This document shows, piece after piece, positions 36,518-45,234 of a stretch of 64,000 nt of DNA. Each line of letters begins with the position of its first letter. Within the stretch, counting starts at the first letter, position 1. The notes under the pieces are model-generated. The model did not search any database. It saw only the letters and a program-made list of their open reading frames with translations, and was not told the origin of the DNA. The DNA is from an uncultured Bacteroidia bacterium. Its GTDB lineage: Bacteria > Bacteroidota > Bacteroidia > Bacteroidales > F082. The position numbers and the translations under genes were made by a program. The stretch lies in contig CACZZO010000015.1 of the NCBI GenBank assembly GCA_902785755.1, forward strand, positions 1-64,000. Reading direction: 5' to 3'.

Positions 36518-38083
36518 ATGAAAACAAAAATCGTGTTTATGACCCTTTTGACTGCAATGCTCGCCTCGTGCGCACCCAAGGAAACCACTTTAACCTTCAT
36601 TGAAACCACCGACACGCATGGGCGTTACGACGAGTTCGCCAACGATGCTTACCTCATCAAACGGATGAAAACCGAATTGGGCGACAAACTGATTCTCTTG
36701 GACAACGGCGACAATGTGCAAGGCACGCCGTTCCAGTATTGCTCCAACCAAGATGCCGAGCATCCCAACCTCGTTTCCGAAGTGCTGAATTATTTCCCTT
36801 ACGATGCGGTAGGCGTTGGCAACCACGACATTGAAGCAGGCCGCAAGGTGTTCGACCGACTCTATTCCGAGTTGAAAATGCCCGTGGTTTGCGCCAATGT
36901 CATCGACGAAACGACCAGCGAGCCGTATTTCACTCCTTATATTATACTGAAACGCGACGGCTTCAAGATTGCCGTGCTGGGACTGCTTACGCCTTACGTC
37001 ATCACTTGGGTGCCCGACCGACTGAGGCCCGGACTGCGCTTCGAGCAATTGGAGGCCGCCGCCGAAAAATGGGTGAAAATCATCCAAGAAAAGGAACAGC
37101 CTGACTTGATGGTTGGCTTGTTCCACTCCGGCTGGGAGCCACAGATGCAAAACCTGCCGCCCGACCATCCTTTGGGTCGCGAAAACGCCACGAAATGGGT
37201 GGCCGAGAATGTGCCCGGCTTCGACCTCATCTTCTATGGCCACGACCACCGCGCCCGTGCCGAAAAAGTATTGAATATCAACGGAGAACCCGTTTATGTG
37301 CTCAATTCGGGCAATCGCGGCTATGGACTTGCTATGGCCGAAGTCACCTTGAAAAAAGGACAAAAGCCCCAAGTTACCTTTGAACTGAAGCCCACCGACG
37401 GCGAAGAGAAAGACGAAGCCTTCCTTGCCCTGCTCCAACCCTATTTGGACCGCGCCGAGGCTTACAAGCAGCGCGAGGTGGCCGAGTTGCCCGTCAGCAT
37501 CAGCAGCGACGAGGTTTTCAGCGGGCCTTGCCTTTGGGTCGACGAAATCCATCGTTGCCAGTTTGAGACCGTCGAAGCCGAAGGCATCCACGCCGACATT
37601 TCGATGGCCGCGCCCCTCAGCGGAGGCAAGACCCTCGAAGCGGGAATGTTGAAAGTGAGCGACTTCTTCACTTGGTATCCTTTCGAGAACTCGTTGGCAG
37701 TCATGGCTTTGACGGGCAAGGAGGTGAAGAATTTCCTTGAATACGCCTACGAGATGAAAAGCCCGATTTACAATTTCGACTGCGCTGCAGGCATCATTTA
37801 TGAAGTGACCGACAAGAACCCGATGGGCAACAGAATCAAGATATTACGCATGGCCGACGGCACACCTTTCGATTTGGAGAAGACTTATAATGTGGTGATG
37901 AACTCCTACCGCTCGATGGGCGGCGGCAACCACCTAATGAACGGCCTCGGCTGGGCGCAAGAGGACATCAAGAACCACGTCGTTTGGCAAAGCGACCGCG
38001 ATTTGCGCTCCCTCCTCATCGACTGGGCGGCGAAGAAAGGCGTGTTGGATAGCGTACCTTTGAACAGTTGGACTATAAAATAA
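36518..38083 (+). CDS. 5'-nucleotidase/metallophosphatase lipoprotein
   Basis: 521 residues with lipobox MLASCAPK. The metallophosphatase core is complete: FIETTDTHGRYDE, LLDNGDNVQGTP, GVGNHDIEAGRK, LFHSGWE and FYGHDHRARA. The C-terminal 5'-nucleotidase domain has DISMAAPLSGGKTL, WYPFENSLAVMALTGKEVK and the NSYRSMGGGNHLM substrate loop. It should hydrolyse nucleotides or UDP-sugars at the cell surface or in the periplasm. It is followed by a palindromic repeat (38086-38177). Confidence 0.92.
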   Translation: MKTKIVFMTLLTAMLASCAPKETTLTFIETTDTHGRYDEFANDAYLIKRMKTELGDKLILLDNGDNVQGTPFQYCSNQDAEHPNLVSEVLNYFPYDAVGVGNHDIEAGRKVFDRLYSELKMPVVCANVIDETTSEPYFTPYIILKRDGFKIAVLGLLTPYVITWVPDRLRPGLRFEQLEAAAEKWVKIIQEKEQPDLMVGLFHSGWEPQMQNLPPDHPLGRENATKWVAENVPGFDLIFYGHDHRARAEKVLNINGEPVYVLNSGNRGYGLAMAEVTLKKGQKPQVTFELKPTDGEEKDEAFLALLQPYLDRAEAYKQREVAELPVSISSDEVFSGPCLWVDEIHRCQFETVEAEGIHADISMAAPLSGGKTLEAGMLKVSDFFTWYPFENSLAVMALTGKEVKNFLEYAYEMKSPIYNFDCAAGIIYEVTDKNPMGNRIKILRMADGTPFDLEKTYNVVMNSYRSMGGGNHLMNGLGWAQEDIKNHVVWQSDRDLRSLLIDWAAKKGVLDSVPLNSWTIK

Positions 38084-38085
38084 CC

Positions 38086-38177
38086 CGCTTCGCGTCACTG
38101 CGAGGCACGAAGCAGTCCAGACAGTTATCTTTTTCCCTGGATTGCTTCGTCGTTCCTCCTCGCAATGACGCAAAGCG
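38086..38177. repeat. Imperfect palindromic repeat after the 5'-nucleotidase gene
   Basis: The outer arms CGCTTCGCGTCACTGCG and CGCAATGACGCAAAGCG pair at 15 of 17 bases. The inner arms (GAAGCAGTCCAG and CTGGATTGCTTC) also pair. This resembles the dispersed GTCATTGCGAGG..GCAATCCAG element of many bacterial genomes. It may act as a terminator. Confidence 0.7.
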
Positions 38178-38194
38178 ACAACAAAACGCGACAA

Positions 38195-39466
38195 ATGAAA
38201 GAAGAATTCCTATACTACCTTTGGGAGAACCGCCTAATCACCAACAACGGGGCATGTTCCTTTGTCCCCTTACAAACTATCGATGGCGAACCTATCGACA
38301 TTGTCGCAACCGGCTACCGCAACACCAATTCCGGGCCTGACTTCTTGGAAGCCAAAATCCAAATCGGCGACAAACTTTGGGCCGGCCATGTGGAAATCCA
38401 TGTGAAAAGCAGTGACTGGAACCGACACGGGCATCAAACCGACAAGGCCTATCAGAATGTCATCCTCCATGTGGTATACGAAAACGACACGAAGGCCAAC
38501 GACCTCCCGACCTTGGAACTGAAAGGCCGATTCAACGAAACTTTGTTCTTTCAATATCAAGCGTTTATCTCCTCAAAAAACTGGATTCCCTGCGAGAAAA
38601 GCATTGACCGAGTACCCGTTTTTACCCGCCTTTCGTGGTTAGACCGCATGGCTATTGAACGCTTGGAAAGCAAGTCGGGAAATGTCACCAAAATCTTGGA
38701 ATCCAACCAATTCGACTGGGAAGACGCGCTTTACAAACTCCTGATGCGCTATTTCGGCCTAAAAGTGAACAATGAAGCCTTTGAAACTTTGGCCAACATA
38801 CTGACATTCAAGACCTTGCTGAAACATGCCAACAATCTCGTACAGGTGGAGGCCATGCTGATGGGCTGCGCTGGATTCCTTGAAACGGACTTCACCGAGG
38901 ACTATCCCCTGCTGCTCAAGCGCGAGTTTGCGGTGATGAAAGCCAAATTCAACCTCCTGACCCTGCCCGCCGAGCGTTGGAAGTTCATGCGGATGCGTCC
39001 GAGCAACTTCCCGACCCTCCGTTTGGCGCAAATGGCGCAATTGATTCATAAAAACGGTTGTTTGTTCTCGAAAATCCGCGAGGCGAAAAACGCTGCCGAG
39101 GTCAAGGTTTTGTTTGATGTGGCGGCATCTGAATATTGGGAAACGCATTATCGGTTTGAGGCAGCATCAGAAGCGAAACCGAAACATTTGGGCGATGCCA
39201 CAGCAAATATTTTGATTATCAATGCCGTGACACCCTTGTTGTTTTGCTATGGCAAACTACATAAGGACGAATCGGTGTGCGACACGGCCATGCAGTTCTT
39301 GGAAGAGACTGAGGCTGAAGACAATGCCATCATCCGACATTTCGCCTCATGCGGCATCAAGGCGGAAAATGCCATGCAGACCCAAGCCCTGTTGCACCTT
39401 TATAATATGTATTGCAAGCGGAAGCGGTGCTTGGAATGTAGGATTGGGGCTGTGCTGCTGCGGTGA
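38195..39466 (+). CDS. DUF2851 family protein
   Basis: 423 residues from ATG 38195 (MKEEFLYYLWENRLITNNGA); ten further in-frame codons come from the palindromic repeat and are not native. The family N-terminus has a nuclease-like look (GYRNTNSGPDFLEAKIQIGD; WAGHVEIHVKSSDWNRHGHQ; VILHVVYEND), similar to a PD-(D/E)xK pattern. The C-terminus is helical. The protein ends CLECRIGAVLLR. A second, diverged copy of this ending lies at 46330-46392. DUF2851 is common in Bacteroidota and its function is unknown to me. Confidence 0.88.
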   Translation: MKEEFLYYLWENRLITNNGACSFVPLQTIDGEPIDIVATGYRNTNSGPDFLEAKIQIGDKLWAGHVEIHVKSSDWNRHGHQTDKAYQNVILHVVYENDTKANDLPTLELKGRFNETLFFQYQAFISSKNWIPCEKSIDRVPVFTRLSWLDRMAIERLESKSGNVTKILESNQFDWEDALYKLLMRYFGLKVNNEAFETLANILTFKTLLKHANNLVQVEAMLMGCAGFLETDFTEDYPLLLKREFAVMKAKFNLLTLPAERWKFMRMRPSNFPTLRLAQMAQLIHKNGCLFSKIREAKNAAEVKVLFDVAASEYWETHYRFEAASEAKPKHLGDATANILIINAVTPLLFCYGKLHKDESVCDTAMQFLEETEAEDNAIIRHFASCGIKAENAMQTQALLHLYNMYCKRKRCLECRIGAVLLR

Positions 39467-39469
39467 TCC

Positions 39470-40201
39470 TTGATTGAAAAAGTGAAAAGAGCCTACAACA
39501 GCACGGGGAGTGTGCAGGTTTCAGTTTTTCGCAACCGTATTGTGGTACGTAATCCCGGGACATTGCCTGTTGAACTCACCAAGGCTGACCTGATGAAAGA
39601 ACACGGTTCCTATCCACATAATCCGTACTTGGCGGAAGTCATGTACCAGATGGGCTATATCGAGAAATACGGTACTGGCATCACAGAAAATATCCGCAGG
39701 ATGCAAGAGGCCCGTCTCCTTGCTCCCGAGATAGACTTGAGTGCCGAGTTCGTCACCACAATCTGGCGCGATAATGATGCAACTGAAAGTTCAAATGTTG
39801 CAACTAATATTGGAACTGATGATGCGACCAATGACATTGATAACACTCTGGTTGACAAGCTAAACGACATAGCAAATGTTGCAACTGGAAGCACAAATGT
39901 TGCAACTGGAAATTTGAATGTTGCAACTGATCATCTGGCAGAGAACAAACGCATCGTTGATGAAATAGTAAAGAAGAAAGTTCATTCAAAGATGTCGCCT
40001 GCTCAAATAAGAGAATGTATTATTGAAGCCTGTATTGTAGAACACTCCATTGAAGAATTAGCCTTGCTTCTAAACAAAGCACCTGCACATTTGCGAAACA
40101 GATTTATCCCCAATTTAGTGGCTGACGGGATACTACTACCTACCAAGCCTCGTCATACCAAAGGTCAAACATACATGACAAATCCAAAACTTGATAAATA
40201 G
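39470..40201 (+). pseudogene. C-terminal fragment of an AlbA_2/HATPase-type regulator
   Basis: The frame begins at a TTG three bases after the DUF2851 stop and carries only the last part of the family: VQVSVFRNRIVVRNPGTL, then NPYLAEVMYQMGYIEKYGTG (the HATPase_c_4 region) and a C-terminal helix-turn-helix part. The N-terminal AlbA_2/Schlafen half is missing. A linker with four copies of a VAT motif (AATGTTGCAACTG in DNA) lies at about 39793-39929. It is very unlikely to be functional. Confidence 0.75.
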
Positions 40202-40236
40202 GATTGAAGTGCTGTTGTTGCGAAAATAGGTTGCGT

Positions 40237-40419
40237 ATGCGTAATCTAGCCTTTCTTGAAGGAGGTGCATTTTTCTCTATTGACTGCATAGAGAACTATG
40301 AACTTATCCGCGAATTGTCCTCTTTCGGCAAAGACTTGTTGGTTCTCTCGCCCGCCGACATCCAGCAGAATGTGCGCGACCGCGTGGCGGCACAATTCCA
40401 TGCGTATCAGATGCTGTAA
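40237..40419 (+). pseudogene. C-terminal fragment of a WYL-type regulator
   Basis: 60 residues whose core (FFSIDCIENYELIRELSSFG; KDLLVLSPADIQQNVRDRV) fits the C-terminal WCX end of WYL-domain transcription regulators. The helix-turn-helix and WYL parts are absent and no upstream frame supplies them. It follows the AlbA_2 fragment directly. Confidence 0.6.
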
Positions 40420-40441
40420 TACGTTTGTTGAAAAAATTGTA

Positions 40442-40449
40442 TATATTTG
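40442..40449 (+). promoter_or_regulatory. Predicted -7 box of the PIN toxin-antitoxin pair
   Basis: TATATTTG followed by C, a perfect TAnnTTTG, 27 bases before the antitoxin ATG. A strong Shine-Dalgarno-like AAAAGGAGGG follows at 40463-40471. Confidence 0.5.
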
Positions 40450-40475
40450 CAGCGTTAAACGAAAAGGAGGGAAAC

Positions 40476-40724
40476 ATGACAGCAATAGAAATGAAGTATT
40501 CTTTGTTCAAGGAAATTGACTCGATTGAGGATGAGTCGGTGCTGTACCAACTGACAGCCTTCATCAGGAACTTGTTGGGTGCCTCAAAAAACAAAACAAC
40601 TTCCGAGGTGAATAAAGACGGGATTCCAGAGTTCATCCGCAACATGAGCGTAAAGACGGACATGACCGGTGAAGAGGATGTGAAGGAAGTTATGCACATG
40701 CACTGGGAGGAGAAGTATGGATAG
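40476..40724 (+). CDS. Putative antitoxin of a PIN toxin
   Basis: 82 residues from ATG 40476 (MTAIEMKYSLFKEIDSIEDE), preceded by AGGAGG. It is helical and acidic; the C-terminus (PEFIRNMSVKTDMTGEEDVK) resembles the toxin-binding tail of small antitoxins. No clear DNA-binding fold is seen. It overlaps the PIN-domain gene by 8 bases, the usual antitoxin-first layout. The call rests mainly on this arrangement. Confidence 0.7.
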   Translation: MTAIEMKYSLFKEIDSIEDESVLYQLTAFIRNLLGASKNKTTSEVNKDGIPEFIRNMSVKTDMTGEEDVKEVMHMHWEEKYG

Positions 40725-41142
40725 GCTTTTTCTTGACGCAAATGTCATAGTGGATTTTCTCTGTGAACGTAGCGATTTCTATCTTCCTGCAGCCAGGTTG
40801 ATGGTTAAGAGCTATAACAAAGAAGTCGAATTGTGTTGCTCTACATTGACATTGGCTACAGCAAGCTATCTCATGGAAAAAGGCAAAGTTAGCCAAGCGG
40901 AAATATTCCACAAAATATCTGACATGATTAGCATTTGTGAATTAGCCGATGTAGATAGGGATGTGGTGGAGCAGGCGTTGTCGTCTGGGTTTACGGACTT
41001 TGAAGATGCCTTGCAATATTTCTCTGCAAAGAAATGGGGTGCCGACATTATTATCACACGAAACAAGAAGGATTTCTTGAAGTCCCAGCTTCCGGTTTAT
41101 GAGCCGATGGAATATCTGGAATTGTTTATGGATAATGCCTGA
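40717..41142 (+). CDS. PIN-domain toxin (VapC-like ribonuclease)
   Basis: 141 residues. The acidic active site is intact: Asp7 in FLDANVIVDF, Glu in the middle helix region, FTDFEDAL (Asp94, Asp97) and ITRNKKDF (Asp119). It should cleave RNA, often tRNA or rRNA, when freed of the antitoxin. GGGAGG sits upstream inside the antitoxin gene, and the 8-base overlap couples translation. It is the only complete gene unit in the fragment-rich stretch 39.4-41.3 kb. Confidence 0.85.
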   Translation: MDRLFLDANVIVDFLCERSDFYLPAARLMVKSYNKEVELCCSTLTLATASYLMEKGKVSQAEIFHKISDMISICELADVDRDVVEQALSSGFTDFEDALQYFSAKKWGADIIITRNKKDFLKSQLPVYEPMEYLELFMDNA

Positions 41143-41156
41143 TTATCTACAAATAG

Positions 41157-41291
41157 ACCGACAAGACCGTTGTGGAATGGTCGTTGCGCGACATCAACAA
41201 GCCGTTGGGCGTGTCCTCCTACCAGCTTGAACAGGTGGTGAAGCGCACGGTGAGGGAGTTGGAACTGAAAAAAGAAAAATGTTTGAAATAA
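41157..41291 (+). pseudogene. C-terminal fragment of a DUF1016/YhcG nuclease
   Basis: In frame, TVVEWSLRDINKPLGVSSYQ then LEQVVKRTVRELELKK and a stop. EWSLRDINKPLGVS.YQL is the conserved end of the YhcG (DUF1016, PDDEXK nuclease) family. Everything before it is missing; a stop codon lies just upstream. Confidence 0.7.
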
Positions 41292-41314
41292 CTATTGCAT
41301 ATTTGAATAATGTG

Positions 41315-41322
41315 TACTTTTG
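41315..41322 (+). promoter_or_regulatory. Predicted promoter of the four-gene accessory operon
   Basis: TACTTTTG followed by C, a perfect -7 box, 31 bases before ATG 41354. A TTG at 41295-41297 is 17 bases upstream. Confidence 0.5.
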
Positions 41323-41353
41323 CATACAGTAACATAACAACGGAAACCAGACC

Positions 41354-42148
41354 ATGGAAATAACTCTACCACAATGGCTTGATACTTTGATTTTCGATGA
41401 ATTAGGGGCAAAATATAGTCCATCATATTCGGACATGACGAATATTGATGACGACAAAGAAAAGACGCTCAACTATCTTGGGACATACTTCCCTCGTAGT
41501 TATGCGGAATCGTATTGTATTTTCAGTGAGTATTTCAGAGCAAATAATACCTATCTTTCAAACAAAGAACAACTGTCAATTTTTGATTTTGGTAGCGGTA
41601 CTGGAGGCGAAATCATTGGGCTTTTGACGCTGTTGAATGAGCAATTTCCAAATCTAAAGTTGATAAAAATCGTGGCATTAGATGGGAATCAGAATGCATT
41701 GCAGATTTACGAAAAGATTCTGAAAACACTTCAAATGCATATTGATGTACAAATAGAGAATAATTCAGCCCCGATTCATATAGATGATTTTTATGACCTT
41801 CATGTATTAGATAAAGTTATGAATAAGCGATTTGATATAATTATGTCTTTTAAAGCAATTTGTGAGTTTGTAACAAAAGAACAATTTGAAAGGCAAAATG
41901 CATATGAACATATTGCCAAGTTTTTAACACCAAAAATAAAAGATGACGGTATTCTATTATTCGAAGATGTTACAACATATAACAACACATCTCAAGAATG
42001 GCTACCTATTATGATGGACAAAGGTTTAATGTTGGCAAATTGTGTGATTTCAAAGAAAAACGAAGGATATAATCAAACATATTTCATAAGCCATTCTCAC
42101 AAAACAAATGATAAAAGCAAAGTTGCTTGGAGGTTGATTAACAAATAA
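41354..42148 (+). CDS. SAM-dependent methyltransferase-like protein (first gene of accessory operon)
   Basis: 264 residues. The SAM-binding loop is IFDFGSGTGGEII (about 76-88), followed by KIVALDGNQNALQIYEKIL (acidic motif II) and FDIIMSFKAICEFV (motif IV region). The N-terminal TYFPRSYAESYCIFSEYF preceding the loop recalls the arrangement of Rsm22-like methyltransferases (YL..R.P..YA), which act on rRNA; that link is weak. The substrate is unknown. It is followed by the SF1 helicase after 12 bases, and the block is strongly A/T-rich compared with its neighbours. Confidence 0.7.
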   Translation: MEITLPQWLDTLIFDELGAKYSPSYSDMTNIDDDKEKTLNYLGTYFPRSYAESYCIFSEYFRANNTYLSNKEQLSIFDFGSGTGGEIIGLLTLLNEQFPNLKLIKIVALDGNQNALQIYEKILKTLQMHIDVQIENNSAPIHIDDFYDLHVLDKVMNKRFDIIMSFKAICEFVTKEQFERQNAYEHIAKFLTPKIKDDGILLFEDVTTYNNTSQEWLPIMMDKGLMLANCVISKKNEGYNQTYFISHSHKTNDKSKVAWRLINK

Positions 42149-42160
42149 ATAACGGAATTT

Positions 42161-43501
42161 ATGCGATTACATAATTGGTTCATTAGAAACCTTGACGATA
42201 TTCAACGGGAAGTTGTTATCGAGAGTATCGACAAAAGCATTATTGTACAAGGTTTAGCGGGAAGTGGAAAAACAAATCTTGCAATACATCGCGCATTACA
42301 AGCAAAAAACAGAGGATCTTATGCAATTGTAATCATGACCATTGCCCTTAAAAGGATGATTGCGTATGGAATGAAGGAATTAGGGTTGGACAATGAGCGT
42401 ATTGCCTATGATTGGTCATGGGAAAATCGAGGTTTTGACTTGATAGGTGATGTATATTGTATGTTAAAGGAAAATGGACAAATAGATAATAGCGTAGTTT
42501 TCCTTGTTAGAGGCAATGAAACAAGAAAATTTGAACTTGTTTTCAAGGAGTACCAAGCCCCATATATTAGAAGCAGAGGTCATTTTGGCCTAGATTTTGG
42601 AGACTGGGTCGACAGTTCTATTTATGTAGCATGGAATAGAAGAACAAGTTGGTTTAAGGAAGTTCCAATAGATTCTGATTTCAATGTCACAAAAACCAAC
42701 AAATATCGTTTGGTACCAAGTGGAACCCTTTATAAACCTGCCGAATCGACCATTGATTACTTAATTGTAGATGAGGCGCAAGACTTCAATGTGAATGATT
42801 TTAGATTGCGTTTTATTCCAAAAATGAATAAAACTATTTCGTTGCTGGGAGATTCTAATCAGAAAATGAATAGTAAAGGCAACTCAATGCAACAACTCAA
42901 GGATGCATTCCCAAATTTCAAAAACTTTAATTTGAAATACAATTATCGATTGCCAAAATCGATAGCAAAAGTAGTTCAGAAAATAACGGATTCTGACATA
43001 GATTTGCTGACGGACAATCTTAAAGCTGGTGGAAATAGCGATTTTCCAAATTATCCGAAACCTATTATAAAAAGGTGTAATTCTAGAGAAGATGAGATAA
43101 AATGGATTGCCAATAGGATAAACAATGAGAGTCTTGACGATGTTGCTATTCTTGTTGAAGATGCCTCTTGCATTCAGGAAGTCGTTAAATTGTTGGCATT
43201 AAATGGCATAGACAAAGTTCAAACCCATTATAGGACAGGAAAAACGGCACCTTTTCATACAGTAAACACATTGGATTTCTCTAATAATGACCTTCCATGT
43301 ATTTTGAACTATTATGCTGCGAAGGGTTCTGAATTTGACCATGTTTTTGTTCCATTCGCGAACGAAGGTCGTGTAGGTAAACGCAATGATTTTTTTGTTG
43401 CATGTACTCGTTCATCAAATAGCTTGTATATAACCTATTCTGGAAAAAGAACTACGTTTTTAGACAAAGTTGTTGATCAAGATGTTGTCGAATATAAATA
43501 A
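42161..43501 (+). CDS. Superfamily 1 (UvrD-like) helicase of the accessory operon
   Basis: 446 residues, short for a UvrD relative. Motif I GLAGSGKT (31-38), motif II YLIVDEAQDF (Asp204), motif III LLGDSNQ, motif IV region NYRLPKSIAK, motif V YYAAKGSEFDHVFVP and motif VI ACTRSSNSLYI are all present. The 1B/2B subdomains are reduced, so it is a compact helicase. It probably moves on or unwinds DNA or RNA for the neighbouring proteins. Gaps of 12 bases before and 6 bases after place it in one operon. Confidence 0.85.
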   Translation: MRLHNWFIRNLDDIQREVVIESIDKSIIVQGLAGSGKTNLAIHRALQAKNRGSYAIVIMTIALKRMIAYGMKELGLDNERIAYDWSWENRGFDLIGDVYCMLKENGQIDNSVVFLVRGNETRKFELVFKEYQAPYIRSRGHFGLDFGDWVDSSIYVAWNRRTSWFKEVPIDSDFNVTKTNKYRLVPSGTLYKPAESTIDYLIVDEAQDFNVNDFRLRFIPKMNKTISLLGDSNQKMNSKGNSMQQLKDAFPNFKNFNLKYNYRLPKSIAKVVQKITDSDIDLLTDNLKAGGNSDFPNYPKPIIKRCNSREDEIKWIANRINNESLDDVAILVEDASCIQEVVKLLALNGIDKVQTHYRTGKTAPFHTVNTLDFSNNDLPCILNYYAAKGSEFDHVFVPFANEGRVGKRNDFFVACTRSSNSLYITYSGKRTTFLDKVVDQDVVEYK

Positions 43502-43507
43502 AGGATT

Positions 43508-45232
43508 ATGAAGTATTTTATTGAAATAAACTCGTGGAATCTTTTGGAATCATTCGTTACCGAAAGCATATCACCTTTCTCTTTCTATCAAGAACGAGAT
43601 TTTGGCAACAATTTGAGCCGCTATTTGAGTGGAGAAAAAGAAAGAACCGATTGGTTGATTCTTTCAGAAAAAGATTTAGGTGGAGATTATGCAATTTGTG
43701 TCGATGATACACTTATAGATTGTAAAGCTCTAACCCCGGTAAAAGGGCTAAAAACCGTATATACTTATCCAAAGAGTATATATTATCGTAAAGGATTTGT
43801 GCAATTTAGATTTGGCACTATTGAATTAAGAGAATCGTTGATTGCCGAATCAACTATTTTGTTAGAGGTTAAGTGTCTTGAAAAGTATTCTTCTTCTTTT
43901 TATGTAAGGGAAAATGACAGTATAGAACGAAAAGGCATTTCCAAATTAGGCAACCCTTTTTCATTTGATAAAAACTCTTTTATTAATTACGACAATAGAT
44001 ATAACAAAACTAAAGGAGCAGTTGTGGGTTATGTTAGGGGAATTTATACGTCATCTAACAAAGATAATCAAATATTACAAACCGAATTGAGGAATCTTAA
44101 AAACAGTTTTGGCGGTTTCAACACCCAAATAATGATGAGTGATTCTTTATGTGAGGACAATGATATTATTGGGCAAATATACAAATGCAAGGATTTGTAT
44201 TTCAATCAAATCGATTCTATTACTTCATTTGATGTACTGATTGCCCAATATCAAGAGATAGTAAAATTAGCGACCTTGCGAGTAGAAGAGATTCTATCGA
44301 AAAATTCCAATACCAATAGGGTTAATAAAGGCAGGCTACTTGACGAAAAAACCAATCTAGAAAACCAAATTACTAATATAGAAAAATCGTACAACATTTT
44401 TGATGTTAGACTTGAACTCGCTAACATAAAAGCAATAGAAAAAGCTCAAGGAGAAGCTGTTGGCAAAACAAGACAATATTTTAAAAAAGGAACAGCAGAA
44501 TATGAACGAAAAGTCCAGCTCAAACATATAATTGAAGATTTCGAAAAGAACAATTTTGAATATGGAAAAATACAAATGAGGCTTCGACAAATAGAGCAAG
44601 AAATGGATGCAGATGCCAACAAGTATGATTCCACATTATCTGCTTTGTTTACGCGAGTAAGTGACATTCTTAATGAACTAATCAAAAAAGCTTCTTCCGT
44701 AACAAACAAAGATGCGATAGACTTATCAATAATATTGTTTGACAAAGATCATTTGACAATAAAGAATTCTATCGAAAGCTCCGAAATATGCTATTTCAAT
44801 ATTTTGTTAAAGTATATATTAACCAAAACTTCGGGAACCCAACCGTCAGAATATGCCGTATTGGAATCATTAGTAGAGTCTGCAAAGGTCTTCAAAGAGG
44901 ATCCATTATCAAAGAACGAAGTCGGAGAAAGCATCTTAAACTATCTTCGAGCATTTTTGCTTTATAAGAATCAAAAATCTGATCAACTTTTAATTCCTGA
45001 TAGTAATACACCCATTTTTCAATCCATTTTTTCTTTCTTTGTCAAACCTTTAGGATTTGAACAAATGGAAAGATATATGCTATTAAAAAAAATTCCACAA
45101 AAAGAATATGCGTTTATGCTTTGGGGAGCATGGATGGGTTTTGCTGATATGCCTAAAACATTTACTAATGTTCTGTATCAAAACGAAGAGGTTGATTGTT
45201 TAATTGATGATAAAATGCAAGAATTGTTCTAA
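43508..45232 (+). CDS. Unrecognised 574-residue coiled-coil protein of the accessory operon
   Basis: I do not recognise this family. The N-terminus (SWNLLESFVTESISPFSFYQ) is mixed alpha/beta; residues about 265-400 are a long coiled coil (ILSKNSNTNRVNKGRLLDEK; RLRQIEQEMDADANKYDSTL). The C-terminus is helical with a distinctive LGFEQMERYMLLKKIPQKEY then AFMLWGAWMGFADMPKTFTN. No signal peptide, TM, Walker or nuclease motif is visible. It starts 6 bases after the helicase and ends 2 bases before DUF1848. G/C is about 30% in the 60-base line 43921-43980. It may be the core or recognition subunit of the system. Confidence 0.75.
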   Translation: MKYFIEINSWNLLESFVTESISPFSFYQERDFGNNLSRYLSGEKERTDWLILSEKDLGGDYAICVDDTLIDCKALTPVKGLKTVYTYPKSIYYRKGFVQFRFGTIELRESLIAESTILLEVKCLEKYSSSFYVRENDSIERKGISKLGNPFSFDKNSFINYDNRYNKTKGAVVGYVRGIYTSSNKDNQILQTELRNLKNSFGGFNTQIMMSDSLCEDNDIIGQIYKCKDLYFNQIDSITSFDVLIAQYQEIVKLATLRVEEILSKNSNTNRVNKGRLLDEKTNLENQITNIEKSYNIFDVRLELANIKAIEKAQGEAVGKTRQYFKKGTAEYERKVQLKHIIEDFEKNNFEYGKIQMRLRQIEQEMDADANKYDSTLSALFTRVSDILNELIKKASSVTNKDAIDLSIILFDKDHLTIKNSIESSEICYFNILLKYILTKTSGTQPSEYAVLESLVESAKVFKEDPLSKNEVGESILNYLRAFLLYKNQKSDQLLIPDSNTPIFQSIFSFFVKPLGFEQMERYMLLKKIPQKEYAFMLWGAWMGFADMPKTFTNVLYQNEEVDCLIDDKMQELF

Positions 45233-45234
45233 AA

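Noticed and set aside
40201..40230. A possible third DUF2851 tail (frame RIEVLLLRK-stop)
   Set aside because: It resembles RIGAVLLR over about 25 bases but lacks the CLEC part and has gaps. Too weak to count as a copy.
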